The notes under the pieces: generated by a model
The model's database searches: none
What the model was told of the DNA's origin: nothing
The model's input: the letters and a program-made list of their open reading frames with translations, nothing else
Translations under genes and position numbers: made by a program
From: Margaritifera margaritifera
Taxonomy: Eukaryota; Mollusca; Bivalvia; Unionida; Margaritiferidae
NCBI GenBank assembly: GCA_029931535.1
Contig: JAQPZY010001670.1
Coordinates: 6,596,501 to 6,660,500, forward strand
DNA: 64,000 nt
Direction: 5' to 3'
Shown: in pieces, positions 45,791-61,435 of the stretch
Position numbering within the stretch: the first letter of the stretch is position 1
How the letters are laid out: each line of letters opens with the position of its first letter

Positions 45791-46224
45791 CTGTTTTTTC
45801 TATTTAGGTGAGAAAATCTGAGTTTGTCTGTACTCTAAATTATATTACAATTCTACTAGTAACGAGTTTGGCTTACGAGTTGGCTTGTGTCAAATAGGAT
45901 TATGAAATATTCAAGCAGATTCTCTCTGTTCAGTTTCTGAAAACCATGTCAGTCAGAATTATTTCGTGTGTTCCAGATATTAAATATGTTGCAAATCTGC
46001 TAGCGTACTCTTAGGTCAAAGTTTCATTCATCTCATTTGATACAAATTTACAATTGGTGTCCTTACTAGCTATGGTAGATTGATAAATACACTGACAGGT
46101 TCTTTTTTACCCCCAAGGTCAATATACAGTTGGAAATCTATTTTTAAACCTAGGCACAGAGTGTTTTGGCAAAATGTAATATGTTGAAGTTACTTTTGGT
46201 TTCCCGTTGTTTAAAACCACCCAA

Positions 46225-46227
46225 CTA

Positions 46228-46280
<53 letters not shown>

Positions 46281-46337
46281 AGAAAAGAGAGAGTTAAAGC
46301 CCAGTTATCTAGTTATCTACTATCCAATACGTAGTTG

Positions 46338-46369
<32 letters not shown>

Positions 46370-46378
46370 GACCATATA

Positions 46379-46420
<42 letters not shown>
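46225..46420. repeat. (GT)n and two (ATT)n microsatellites
   Basis: GT repeats at about 46232-46273, then ATT repeats at 46340-46368 and 46381-46420. Confidence 0.95.
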
Positions 46421-46422
<2 letters not shown>

Positions 46423-47096
46423 AATGTAAGAAGAAATAAAAGTAGGACACCATTTATTCTTTTGGAGTATTATAGGACAAGGAGAAATTAACATTAGGTT
46501 ACCCTTGTTTATGAGTTTCTGAAGACAAAGGTAAATTCTATGTTAGAAATGTTGAATGGCAAATTTTTTCATTCATCAGTTTCAAAAAAGTAGTGTTATA
46601 TTTATTGTGAAATGAACGTAGTAGCATTGTTCGTATGCCAGATCTTAAGTCTAAAATTCTGGAAGGCTGTTCTGCCTATAATCTCAGCTGGCAAAAACTT
46701 GAGCTGGATCTTAAATTATGTTACAATTCTGATGGGAATGAGTTTCCCTCCAAAATAGAACCAACACTTTCAATTAGAGGGCAGCCAAACACACATTTTC
46801 CCGGTCGACAACCTCTAACCAATTACATTTTCCTCTTAAATAGAACCAATATGTTACAAACAGACCAATTCGGGCTCGACTGAGTTCCCCATAAATAGAA
46901 CCAGCAGACCAACTCTTCATGTGAAACGTATGACGTAATATGGTATTTCCATTTTAGTGCGGCGCATCGCCTTATGCAACCCTGTTCGATAACATGCCTT
47001 AGAAAATGGAGATCTAATTAACAAATGTTCGTTTGTCCTCTTAAATTTGTGACCCTATTTAGAACAGGACTCCCCTACTTCTTTTTAAAAAATTCT

Positions 47097-47099
<3 letters not shown>

Positions 47100-47152
<53 letters not shown>
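47100..47152. repeat. (CT)n microsatellite in the right foldback arm
   Basis: Pure CT repeat followed by CAGACACACAACTTCG. Counterpart of the (GA)n at 43882-43909. Confidence 0.95.
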
Positions 47153-47153
<1 letters not shown>

Positions 47154-47306
47154 ACACACAACTTCGAAGTACTTTTATGCCCCTATATTTATGAAGCAAA
47201 ACAACCTATAGCATTTAATTTAGAGGGTAGACAAACTCACATCAAGCTCCAAGCACATCTAACATGCTACACTGTTACAAACCGATAGACTCACCATACA
47301 TGATAA

Positions 47307-50500
<3,194 letters not shown>

Positions 50501-50516
50501 TGCTTTCAGATGTATC

Positions 50517-50720
50517 TTGTCACTGTGCCATGTAAAATTACTGTTCATGTCGGAAAACTTAAATCGCATGTCACTGCGCTATGTGAAATTACTGTTCATA
50601 TCTGAAAACTTAAATCGCATGTCACTGCGCTATGTGAAATTACTGTTCATATCTGAAAACTTAAATCGTATGTCACTGCGTCATGTGAAATTACTGTTTA
50701 TGTCTGAAAACTGAACTCGT
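50517..50720 (+). repeat. 51-bp minisatellite, 4 units, open in all units
   Basis: TGTCACTGCGCTATGTGAAA recurs at about 50518, 50569, 50620 and 50671, a 51-bp period. As 51 is a multiple of 3, the frame reads a 17-residue repeat (MSLRYVKLLFISENLNR). No splice sites or flanking coding sequence support a gene. Confidence 0.85.
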
Positions 50721-51270
50721 ATGTCACGATGCGACCAGACTTTGTTCTGTTCTTTTCTGAATGTTCGACACAACTCAGCCATGCCAAACATGATACAGAT
50801 CTCCCTGGAAAAGTTTTAAAATTCAGAAGTCAGAATAAGATGAGACAGAAAAATAGAAGACCTCTCAATATAGATCGAGTTTTATTTGTCTTCAATTTGC
50901 GTTTGATTACTTGGATATTCCCGTTCGAATATTCATGACAGAGGGTAATACACAGTAAAAATGTACTGTTTGCCGGCATTTTGTCAGAGTTTTTTTTATG
51001 GCGGGAGTTTTACCTCTATTCAAGAATCAAAATATTATCCATGATGAGTTTTGATATGCATCTTTATTATATATTTCATAAGAAGATATTGAAATATATC
51101 AGAAGGAAAAAAATGATATCGCCACAGTGGCAATACCACATTTATCGCCACAGGAGAGATATCACTTTTGGAACTACTTTCTTTTCCGATTTAGGAAATA
51201 TATCTGTCCTCTATGTATGTTATTCAAATTTGTATTTCCGTATTTAAGCCTATTTCATTTTTCTTCTTCT

Positions 51271-51337
<67 letters not shown>

Positions 51338-51339
51338 GG
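51271..51339. repeat. (CT)n(CA)n microsatellite
   Basis: CT repeats of about 48 bp pass into CA repeats of about 20 bp. Confidence 0.97.
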
Positions 51340-52232
51340 ATGAACAGATCTCAAAATGTGTAAAGATTGTAAACCCTCTAGTATACATTTATTTATTCAA
51401 CAAGGAGGCGCCATAAAAAAAAATCCCTAGAAGCTAACTCCAAGCAAGAAAAAATAGGCTTCAAGTATTAGCTTTTTTAAATTAGTTTTCCACATAATTC
51501 CTTCAAATTATTAATGACTGAACTTACATTAACTGTTGCTATTCGATATTCTTTCACGCATGCAGTATCGTATGCCTTTTACACTCTACGACAACGGACA
51601 CATTTGTAGGAAAAACGCTTTGTTAAAGATAATAATAAAATTGTTTAAGTAACGATTCTAACTTTCAACACAATAATAATCATGTTTGAAAACGATGGAG
51701 AAATCGGGCATTGATGAGTGTTGATAGCAATCCGAAATTAAGTGACAATCGAAATCTGGTCGTAGTGTCTGTTATCGAACAAGACTGCAAGCTTGCCAAG
51801 GCCAAACATTCACGTTTGAATGCAGAAATTAACAAAACAAAGAATCAAAATTCATGGAAGTAAATTCGCAATCATTAAAATCTTTTGTTTTAAGATGTGA
51901 CGCTCTAAAATCTGTAGGATGTGACCGCTTTGTGTTGTTTTTACAGAACTTTCACCTTATCAATGTTCACTGTATCAATCCGCACATGAAATGTGTTAAC
52001 GAAAATAAAAATCTCTTCATTGAAAAAAGTCATTAATTTTACAAAATACACAGTTTGAAGCATTATTTGTACAAGTTAAATTTGTAAAAGGTCCCTGCCC
52101 TAAAATTATTGTAAATGTTGGAACTTCTTTTTATTGATGCAGTAATACAGCCGTTAATCGCATTAGTACACAACTGAGAAAGAATTCATGCAAATCGACG
52201 GTTTTTGCCTAAAAATATATAATAACAAGAAA
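51340..52232. other. AT-rich stretch, no gene recognised
   Basis: No homology or repeat structure seen on either strand. Confidence 0.4.
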
Positions 52233-52345
52233 ATCTACTTTTTTTTAGTAGATGTAAGGAAATATTTCACCTGTGAAGTGGAAACATTTTGCTTCCCATT
52301 TCACTCGTGAAATATTTCCTTATATCTACTAAAAAAACGTAGATA
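52233..52345. mobile_element. 113-bp palindromic foldback (hairpin) element
   Basis: The left arm ATCTACTTTTTTTTAGTAGA, TGTAAGGAAATATTTCAC pairs with the right arm GTGAAATATTTCCTTATATC, TACTAAAAAAACGTAGAT, with few mismatches. The stem is about 45 bp and the loop short (ACATTTTGC region). It resembles a minimal foldback MITE. No clear target duplication. Confidence 0.75.
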
Positions 52346-53001
52346 TCATCTATTCACTTATATAAAGATATATATTTTCTCCAGATCTGCAATTTTCATG
52401 TCATCTGAACGGAATTCCGTGCTTAAGTTGACATTTTGGATCTAGCCCATAACACAACCGTTCTTATGTATCGAACGCGTGCTAGTGGTAATACCTGTAG
52501 GTGCACTTACAATCAATGTTGGGTATTATTTACTATAATATGTGCATTGAGTAAACACGTAAACAATACTTCTAACATGGTGGTAAGCCTTTTACAATCC
52601 TGCCATAACAAATGATGGCAAGCTTCACGTGCATAGATTCATTTGACTGTCTTTCATACTCGCACATAAATAGCCAGATAATACAAAGTTAATTCAAAAA
52701 CAGAGGAAGATAAGCCTGAGCTCGATATGGGTTTTATTTACACGTAGTGGATGAAATACTTCTTGACGATATTAGGATCAAAACTGGAATTTGCTTCCTC
52801 TCTGTATGGAGTAAACAAATTGCTGCATGGAATCACTGAACATGCCAAGAAATCTATAATAAAATTTACTTTAAAGTGCCACAAATACATCCACCAGACA
52901 GCTATGCTTGAAAACAGGGGGATAAATACGAGAAAATTGTATTGTGTGTTAAGGTCATATATTAAAATGACTGTTCAACAAAATGGCATACAAAATGATT
53001 A

Positions 53002-53218
53002 CCGTATATACTCGCATATAATTGATACCAACTGCAAACTGCACAGACCCAGATCTGCCGTCGCATAATGCGCCGACATATCTGTGCCTATGCAGTTTGT
53101 AAGGACTAATCAGTAGAACAAACAACATAGACCCTGATCTGCCGGTGCATTATGCGACGGCAGATCTGGGTCAATGCAGTTTGCAGTTGGTATCGGGTTA
53201 TACGCGAGTACAACATGG
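53002..53218. mobile_element. double-hairpin MITE, copy 4 (TA target site), rearranged right half
   Basis: Starts CCGTATATACTCGCATATAA after TA and ends GCGAGTACAACATGG before TA. The right half differs from the other copies: after GCGACGGCAGATCTGGGTC it repeats the complement of the left terminus (GCAGTTTGCAGTTGGTATC), so the outer parts of the element form one long palindrome. Confidence 0.88.
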
Positions 53219-53280
53219 TAATTCAAGGACACTCTCTAAAGACTAAAATCATTAATTGCTAAATTTCCATACACAAAATG

Positions 53281-53380
53281 CTGTAAATAATACTAAATAA
53301 TATGAAGAACTCTGTAAATAATACTAAATAATATGAAGAACTCTGTAAATAATACTAAATAATATGAAGAACTCTGTATG
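53281..53380. repeat. 31-bp minisatellite, 3 units
   Basis: CTGTAAATAATACTAAATAA followed by TATGAAGAACT three times. Confidence 0.9.
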
Positions 53381-54771
53381 GCTACTACATAGATGGAAGA
53401 CAATTTGAGCAATAAGGGAAAAACATACTCAAATGTATACGGAGGTAAATGCTAAATTTACAGGCACATAATTGAAATGACATATTATTGACATATTATA
53501 TGAAAACAACTTATTATTCCAATTACGCTGATGGAAAACATACAGTGAATATGACACACTAATACCAATAATAAAAAGTATGAAAAATATTCAGTTTTTA
53601 TGATGCAGGTAGGGAAAAAACAAATTAAAAAATTTTAAAAAAAATAAAAATTTAACTTTTTTTAAAAAAAAATCGAAAGTTGTGCGTATGTACAAAGAGG
53701 TGAAAACTAAAGTTTTAGAGCATGATAGGTGGGTAAAGTACTTAAATAGTGCTTTCATTACTTGAAGGAATCGAATGAAGGGCGGGTAAATTTGACAGAT
53801 TTTCAATTAAATACGAATTTTTCAGTGGAAACAATATACATATATATAACAGTCTGATATCAGTATTATACTAAATATCCCCACCAAACAGAGTTCTTAT
53901 TACCGTGTAGCTCGCATGTGATTGTCAGTTTATAGACTCTTTGTCGGTCAGCTTAATTGATACCTCAAACAATACATAACACTATGTATGTATATTGTTT
54001 GATTATCGTGTCTGTGCTGCATTACACCCCGTAAACAATACCACTCAGAGAACAAAGGCTAGATAAATCTAGCGTCATTGTCCGGTGATTTGCTCTCAAA
54101 GGACTGCCAGCTCGCTATGAGACCGTGATTACGTAAAAAACTGTCAGAGACCTTGCTGTATCTACCCACCCTTATCGCATAGCGAGAAACCAAATAAAGT
54201 CGTTGCATGACTCACATAAAGATGTTTATTGATACACAATTTGCAGCACGCATTTATATTTCATCATGCCAGAAATCCAGTATAAAATTGGACTTTAAAG
54301 TGACATATCTATTTTACATTAGACAGGATCGCTTCAAAGTAGTGGCATAAATACGTGAAAATCGTATTGTGTGTTAAGGTGGTTTATTAAAATAACTGTT
54401 CAACTAAAATTGCATATGAAATGAGTGATTCAAAAACACTTACTAATTCACAATAAACACGGTTTTATTCTGTTTTCTGCCACAGCCGATAAATCTACAG
54501 TTTGTAATCTTCAAGAACACGACCCCATGTACCAATTTCCTTTATGTATATATGCCAAAATTATTCCATTTAAATTCCATTAAGTCATTTTCTGGGGAAA
54601 AGAAATAATATTCCGTTTTGAAAAAACGGACTCATAAATTTTATAGGTTTAGACCAACGAAACCTGAAAAATGTATGTTGATTAACTGGGGGTTTTGATC
54701 TTTTCAGACTGTAACTACATTCAGTACAACTGTATATCGGGGAATCAGTAAACAGAGCTTGGCACATCAGC
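53381..54771. other. region upstream of GGCX copy B
   Basis: AT-rich, with no distinct gene. Part of 52790-52970 (CATGGAATCACTGAACATGC, AGTGCCACAAATACATCC, TGTGTGTTAAGGT) recurs in diverged form at 54245-54425, a dispersed duplication of about 180 bp. A core promoter could not be chosen. Confidence 0.35.
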
Positions 54772-54922
54772 ATGTCTAAAGGTACCAAAGAGAAGCCCTT
54801 GGATCGTTTCAGGGAATTGTTCCGATTTTCTCTTGAGGATGTATCAAGTCGAGAGTCAATAATTCGTCTGCTATGTAGACCTGAGGACCCCTCTTCGCTC
54901 GCAGTGCAGAGAATTTTTTTTG
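54772..54922 (+). CDS. GGCX: gamma-glutamyl carboxylase-like copy B, exon 1
   Basis: The ATG opens MSKGTKEKPLDRFRELFRF, then SLEDVSSRESIIRLLCRPED and PSSLAVQRIFFG. Aligned by eye with copy A, the REL-FxFSLxD, RPEDPSSLA and (F/L)FG blocks coincide, and both end in phase 1 at the same Gly codon with a good donor (TTTG|GTAAGG). The N-terminal tail is shorter than in copy A. The frame is clean, so this looks like a working or recent gene copy. It would encode the cytosolic start and first membrane segment of the vitamin K-dependent carboxylase. Orientation is opposite to copy A. Confidence 0.87.
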
Positions 54923-55429
54923 GTAAGGAAATGAGTATTCTGATCGATGCGTTGCCTTTACCAAAGTCAAAATTACTGTTTATTTAATTGTAAATAAGTC
55001 ATTTTTGTGGTGTTGACTTGATTCTTATGTTGCTATTTTATTTATCATTTTCAGGTTACTCGAATGCATCGTTCCACTTGTTTAATCTGACTGCTTATGA
55101 TAAAGGGGTTTTAAAGAGGTCTTTTGTTCGTTGCGAACATGTGTACTCGTATTTCATTATGGACTGGGCATTAATTATATTTGATCAAACTTCGTAAAAA
55201 TAGTATACGACCTTTTGAAGTCTTTTCAATTGTAAAAACACAAATTTGTAGAGTATCGTATATATTAAAATGTACCATCCCGATGTCAGTACATCGGGAG
55301 AAATCATGCATTAGTCAAATAATGACCGCCCAATTGTTTCATAATGCTATTAGTCACATAATGACCGCCCACTTGTTTCATTATGGTACCTGTGCTGCAA
55401 ATATATAGGACTGATTTTAGTTTTAGCAA

Positions 55430-55565
55430 CCATTGATTTCAACACACAATATAGCATTTGATTTCAACACACAGTATGGCATATAATTCCAACACACATT
55501 ATGGCATAGTATTTCAAGACACCATATGGCATATTATTTTAACGCACACTATGGCATAGGATTTT
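55430..55565. repeat. ~28-bp minisatellite, 5 units, in GGCX-B intron 1
   Basis: Units of ATTTCAACACACAATATGGCATA with substitutions, repeated five times. Confidence 0.8.
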
Positions 55566-55654
55566 AAATTATTAATGTGGACATATAATCAGGGAAATAG
55601 ACTTTAAAATGATGACTCATGTTTTTATGCAACTTAATTGTCAAGTTTATTAGT

Positions 55655-55743
55655 TCGATTAGATAGATAGATAGATAGATAATATAGACATACAGACGGA
55701 CGGACATACATACATACATACATACATACATACATACATACAT

Positions 55744-55796
<53 letters not shown>

Positions 55797-55815
55797 TAGA
55801 TAGATAGATAGTTTT
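55655..55815. repeat. compound (GATA)n(CATA)n(GACA)n(GATA)n microsatellite
   Basis: Four tetranucleotide tracts differing by one base from each other follow one another over about 160 bp. Confidence 0.97.
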
Positions 55816-57326
55816 ACAAGGAAGTTATCTCGATCTCAACTGGATTTCACTCGAAGGCACGAAACTCTAAGCTATGTCATCCAACCATGTATTTATACTT
55901 GGGGCAAAGGTAAATTTATACCGTAGGCATGAACATATATAGTACACCAAAATCTATTAACTCATGTTCATCGGCGAAAATATACTTTGGCTCAACTGGG
56001 GACATTTGTCATGTTCAAGTTTTTCATATCCGTCAGGGCTTCAATAGTTTAACAGCTTGTCACGTTTCAATCAACAATCTTTTTTTTATTTCAGCGATAT
56101 TTATTTGTGGAACCTGAAAAGTCCTTAGAATCACTACCACAAGTAGAGAAAACTTAATATTTAAATCACGGCTCTATATACAGAACACACACCAAACAGA
56201 CCATGATGTAAAATCAAACCATAAGAATTGCTTGATTGCCTTCACGCGCGCTCGTGTGTGTGTGTGTGTTTTACGTGCGCATTTTCTGTGATCAACTGAG
56301 CCCACATAGGGTATTTGTTGAAACTGCTGACGTCGCGAGAATGATTTACAGGTTGAAAAAGAAAAATCATCCGAACGCGTATACGGGAAGTCTTTTTTTT
56401 TTTGGGGGGGGGGTCGTGGGGTGGGGGGGGGGAGTTCAAAAGAGTAGAAAGAGGAAATAATTCGGTCGACCCCTACATCAAATGCAGGTCAGTTAAATAT
56501 GGAATCTAAGTTCTGCCTATGTTTCCTATCCAAAAGGAAACATAACATCCTATTTTGCAATTTCAATGTATGAGTATTATAATCGCAAATTTCATATAAA
56601 AAAGAAAGATTTTTTTTTCTCTCCCCTTTTTTTCTCACTTAATTATACCGGTTTTCAAATACTATACCACAACTATTCTATTTTTCTGAAAGGCAATACT
56701 AAGAAAATATGTATATGAATCCTCCTTAAACTTAAACCTATGGCTTGAAGTTGATAATAGGATTTGTGAAACTTCCATTTTCAATGTGCCCAGGTTGGCT
56801 TAGCAAAGTATCTCTCTCAAAATGTAATGCATTAATATTGATAGATAGAGAGATGAACATTAAGGTTATCTTCAAAAGAATGGCAGTTGAACAATACATT
56901 TTAACAGTGATGACCTATCGAGATATATTGCTAGTAGATCATTAGACATGCGAATTATCTATAGGTTATGAAAAATGAGAATGTAAAACTTAAAAGATAT
57001 ATTTGTCTATATTTTTAGAACTTGTAGCTTCAAAGGTGTGAGAAAAGCTAACTTAAGAAACATTGAACACTAGCAAAAACAAGTTTATATGCTGATCTGT
57101 ATATAACTAAAAAATGATAAAATTATTGAGGCATCAGTCACTCGCGGGACATTCGAAGGAACCTTTTGTACTATTCAGAAAGGTATCATAAGTTTAATTT
57201 TGGAAAAGAGATATTGCAGAGAAAACTAAATTCATGTCAAATTCTATTGAATGAATTTTGTTCTCTGAAGATTGACCAGAACGGCCTTTCGTATGACGAT
57301 TTTCACTCTCTTTAAATAGCTTTAAT
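55816..57326. other. intronic sequence of GGCX-B, no gene recognised
   Basis: Contains poly-T/poly-G runs near 56393-56432 and a short (GT)n at 56253. Nothing else recognised. Confidence 0.4.
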
Positions 57327-57550
57327 TTGTGTTTTGCCTCCAGAGACATATGTATTAGACAGGTGTATACTTTGTGGTTTACCTCCAAAGACATTTGTAT
57401 TAGACAGGTGTATACTTTTTGTTTTACCTCCAAAAACATATGTATTAGACAAGTGTATACTTTGTACTTTATCTTGAGAGACACATGTATTAGACAGGTG
57501 TATTCTTTGTGTTTTGCCTCCAACGATATATGTATTTGATAGATGTATAC
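57327..57550 (+). repeat. 45-bp minisatellite, 5 units, open in all units
   Basis: ACATATGTATTAGACAGGTG followed by TATACTTTGTG recurs at 57346, 57391, 57436, 57481 and 57526. The 45-bp period keeps a 15-residue repeat in frame (RQVYTLWFTSKDICI). It lies in GGCX-B intron 1 with no splice signals of its own. Confidence 0.85.
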
Positions 57551-59523
<1,973 letters not shown>

Positions 59524-59567
59524 GTTTTTAACATCTTCTATTAAGGTTATTTTTTTCTTACATACAG

Positions 59568-59729
59568 GTATATTTATGGTAATTGAGGCCTTTTTCGATG
59601 CTGAGAGAGGTTTGTTCCGTGCTGATGAAAAGTGGAGAGATCCGGAAGAATGCAGATTTCCTCTCTTTGACTTTCTGAAACCCCTTCCCCTTCATTATAT
59701 GTGCCTAATATATCTTGGTTGGATACTAG
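59568..59729 (+). CDS. GGCX: gamma-glutamyl carboxylase-like copy B, exon 2
   Basis: 54 codons in phase 1, with acceptor TTACATACAG|GT and donor CTAG|GTGAGC. It reads FMVIEAFFDAERGLFRADEK, then ECRFPLFDFLKPLPLHYMC and LIYLGWILG. The ERGL and RFPLFDFLKPLP blocks match copy A exon 2 and known GGCX proteins. The position where copy A has EWM reads HYM. No exon 3 is seen before the right edge of the window. The virus-like cluster from 60146 on therefore lies in intron 2, or the gene is cut there. Confidence 0.88.
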
Positions 59730-59769
59730 GTGAGCCTTGTAAAACTTGTAATTCACTAAGGAATCAAGC

Positions 59770-60145
59770 AAGTTAAACTAGTAAGTTCAATAGAGATGGA
59801 ACGACACACAAGAAGCAAACATACAAAGAGGGAAACACACAGGCAGGCAGAACGAGATTTACAGGCAGAGAACTAAATGCAGATCAATAGACAAATCGAT
59901 ATATAGAATAATGATATTGGTGTAATGAATGAGATAATAGAGTCACTTTGTGAGTTTTAGACCCGAGAGCTCGGAACAAGTCAGCCAACCCTTCTATACC
60001 CCATGACTTTAGTATTTTTACCTTACTCGTTACACGCGACCGCATGCGCGGTTGGGTTTATAAACATATAATCGTAGTGGGTAATCACTACGATTTATAT
60101 CACAAGGTCGCGACGGGAATTTCCGCGGTGATGTGTTATTGAGGT
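59770..60145. other. left flank of the younger virus-like cluster
   Basis: Base composition changes from AT-rich to balanced, CpG-containing sequence at about 60020-60060 (ACGCGACCGCATGCGCGG). No terminal inverted repeat can be fixed because the other end of the element is outside the window. Confidence 0.4.
60070..60095. terminator. 10-bp perfect hairpin at the end of the virus-like gene cluster
   Basis: AATCGTAGTG, a 6-base loop, CACTACGATT. It lies 51 bp beyond the last stop codon of the minus-strand gene row. It could be an RNA-processing/termination structure or part of the element's terminus. The role is inferred from position only. Confidence 0.35.
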
Positions 60146-60631
60146 TTACTTACTAATATCTGCTTGGTCGCTAGCGCTCCGGTTTCGTATCTGTGCTAGG
60201 AGTTGCCAGTGGTTTTCCATTTCCACTAGCACTGTTTCGAATTCGGCCACGCTAATGATTATATCTTCGATAGCCACCGAGTACAGCTTAGCAATCGTAT
60301 TAAGACTAATGTGTGCTGCCGCCAGAAGTTCCGAATACATACGTACTCGCGAATGCAGTCGTAACGAAATTAATTTACTGGAACCGCCTGCGACACCGTT
60401 TGATATAGCCCCAACAAAAATTCCGATTGGTGCACCTATAATAGTTCTCGTGGCTGTTATTTCAGCAACACCTAGACCAGCAGCTGCTGCAGCGGCAAGT
60501 CCGCAAATAGCATCAACGACCATAAACACGCGTTTGTATTTCACGAGCTACGCTGTTCTCTGAACAATTTCATTTTGCAGTTGCAGTTCCGCTTCGATTA
60601 TCTTTTCACGTCGGTAAGCTGAAGGGTCCAT
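60146..60631 (-). pseudogene. Gly/Ala-rich membrane-type protein of the virus-like cluster, one in-frame stop
   Basis: The ATG at 60631 overlaps the stop of the preceding gene by one base (TAATG). The frame begins MDPSAYRREKIIEAELQLQN, meets a single TAG at 60550-60548, and then continues without a break for 132 codons. It passes a hydrophobic GLAAAAAAGLGVAE block and a Gly-rich GAPIGIFVGAISNG block (likely membrane segments), then a helical basic region and an acidic end (SVAEFETVLVEME). Proteins with this two-part pattern occur in many invertebrate genomes next to other virus-like genes. Their function is unknown. The lone stop suggests recent inactivation or an assembly error. Confidence 0.6.
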
Positions 60632-61341
60632 TATAATTCTTCTATTAATATTGGCATAGTGAAGACTAATTGCTCGACAGGCTGGCCTTGTTCAGGTTCA
60701 ACACTCACACGCACTTCCAACCAATTGTTTTTCTTCACTGGTACAACCGTCATGCAATCATAGAAAATATCTTTTGGAGGAATACTTAAGACTCCGGCGA
60801 TTGTACGTTCCCGAGGTTTGACACTACGCTCATATAGAAACAAACCGATTACGCATGGGCGTTGTGCCTGCAATAGTTCTCGTTTTCGCCCGAGAACTGT
60901 TACACGGACAAGTACGTCCTTGTTAAATAACAGTCGAGATCTTTCTCTTCTCAGTTGAGTCAGTATTGGTTTAGCATACTCAAAGGGGAATTTAATTGAG
61001 GTGGATTTAGCGGTGAATATTACTTCATCGTTGTAGAAACAATACCTGGATGTTTTCGCTGGTGTTGTAATCAACGGCTGAGCATTTTCGCGTGCTACTG
61101 CTATGACTTCAAGCTGGCCTCGAGTTGGTATTGGTACCTCAGGGTGGTCCCAACTATAGATTTCTATCTTACCCTCGCGTAGATTATATCTAAGCGTATA
61201 CGAGTGTCTGGTAACATCATTTTGAAGCAGATATTCGTTGACAAGTGGAACAAAATCACTATCGATGTTGGCATTACTGGTCAGCCGATCCAACACCCGG
61301 TCGTTAAATTCCGCAACCTCATCACCGCGGTCAGAATCCAT
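60631..61341 (-). CDS. intact 236-codon protein of the virus-like cluster, possibly a minor capsid (penton-like) protein
   Basis: The first ATG (61341) gives MDSDRGDEVAEFNDRVLDRL and the frame is open to the stop at 60631, which overlaps the next gene's start. There is no signal peptide or membrane segment. The body is rich in alternating hydrophobic and charged residues (TLRYNLREGKIEIYSWD, DVLVRVTVLGRKRELLQ, WLEVRVSVEPEQGQPVEQLV), suggesting an all-beta fold of about the size of a single jelly roll. I do not recognise the family by sequence. A minor capsid role is inference from length, predicted beta content and position in the cluster. It is the only fully intact complete gene here. Confidence 0.55.
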   Translation of the reverse strand: MDSDRGDEVAEFNDRVLDRLTSNANIDSDFVPLVNEYLLQNDVTRHSYTLRYNLREGKIEIYSWDHPEVPIPTRGQLEVIAVARENAQPLITTPAKTSRYCFYNDEVIFTAKSTSIKFPFEYAKPILTQLRRERSRLLFNKDVLVRVTVLGRKRELLQAQRPCVIGLFLYERSVKPRERTIAGVLSIPPKDIFYDCMTVVPVKKNNWLEVRVSVEPEQGQPVEQLVFTMPILIEEL

Positions 61342-61435
61342 CACTTATATGTAATGATAAATCTAATCTTAAACACAAACGCCAAAGACGGTTAAGTATC
61401 TTTCCGGATAAACGTTGAATGCTTTGAACTGAATT

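Larger units (their letters stand above)
43727..47306. mobile_element. large foldback element: ~590-bp inverted arms around a repetitive core
   Basis: The left arm (43727-44319) and right arm (46743-47306) are reverse complements over most of their length. Shared blocks include TAGCATGTTACATG, CTCTAAATGAAATGC, the GTGTGTCTGAGAGA/TCTCTCAGACACAC microsatellite edge, TATTACGTCATACGTTTC and GGCTGCCCTCTAAT. Each arm carries its own (GA/TC)n tract at the matching place. The core (44320-46742) is made of diverged tandem repeats and microsatellites and has no transposase. No clear target duplication was found. Confidence 0.75.

Noticed and set aside
60255..60563. 102-codon plus-strand frame
   Set aside because: Antisense shadow of the Gly/Ala-rich membrane protein gene.
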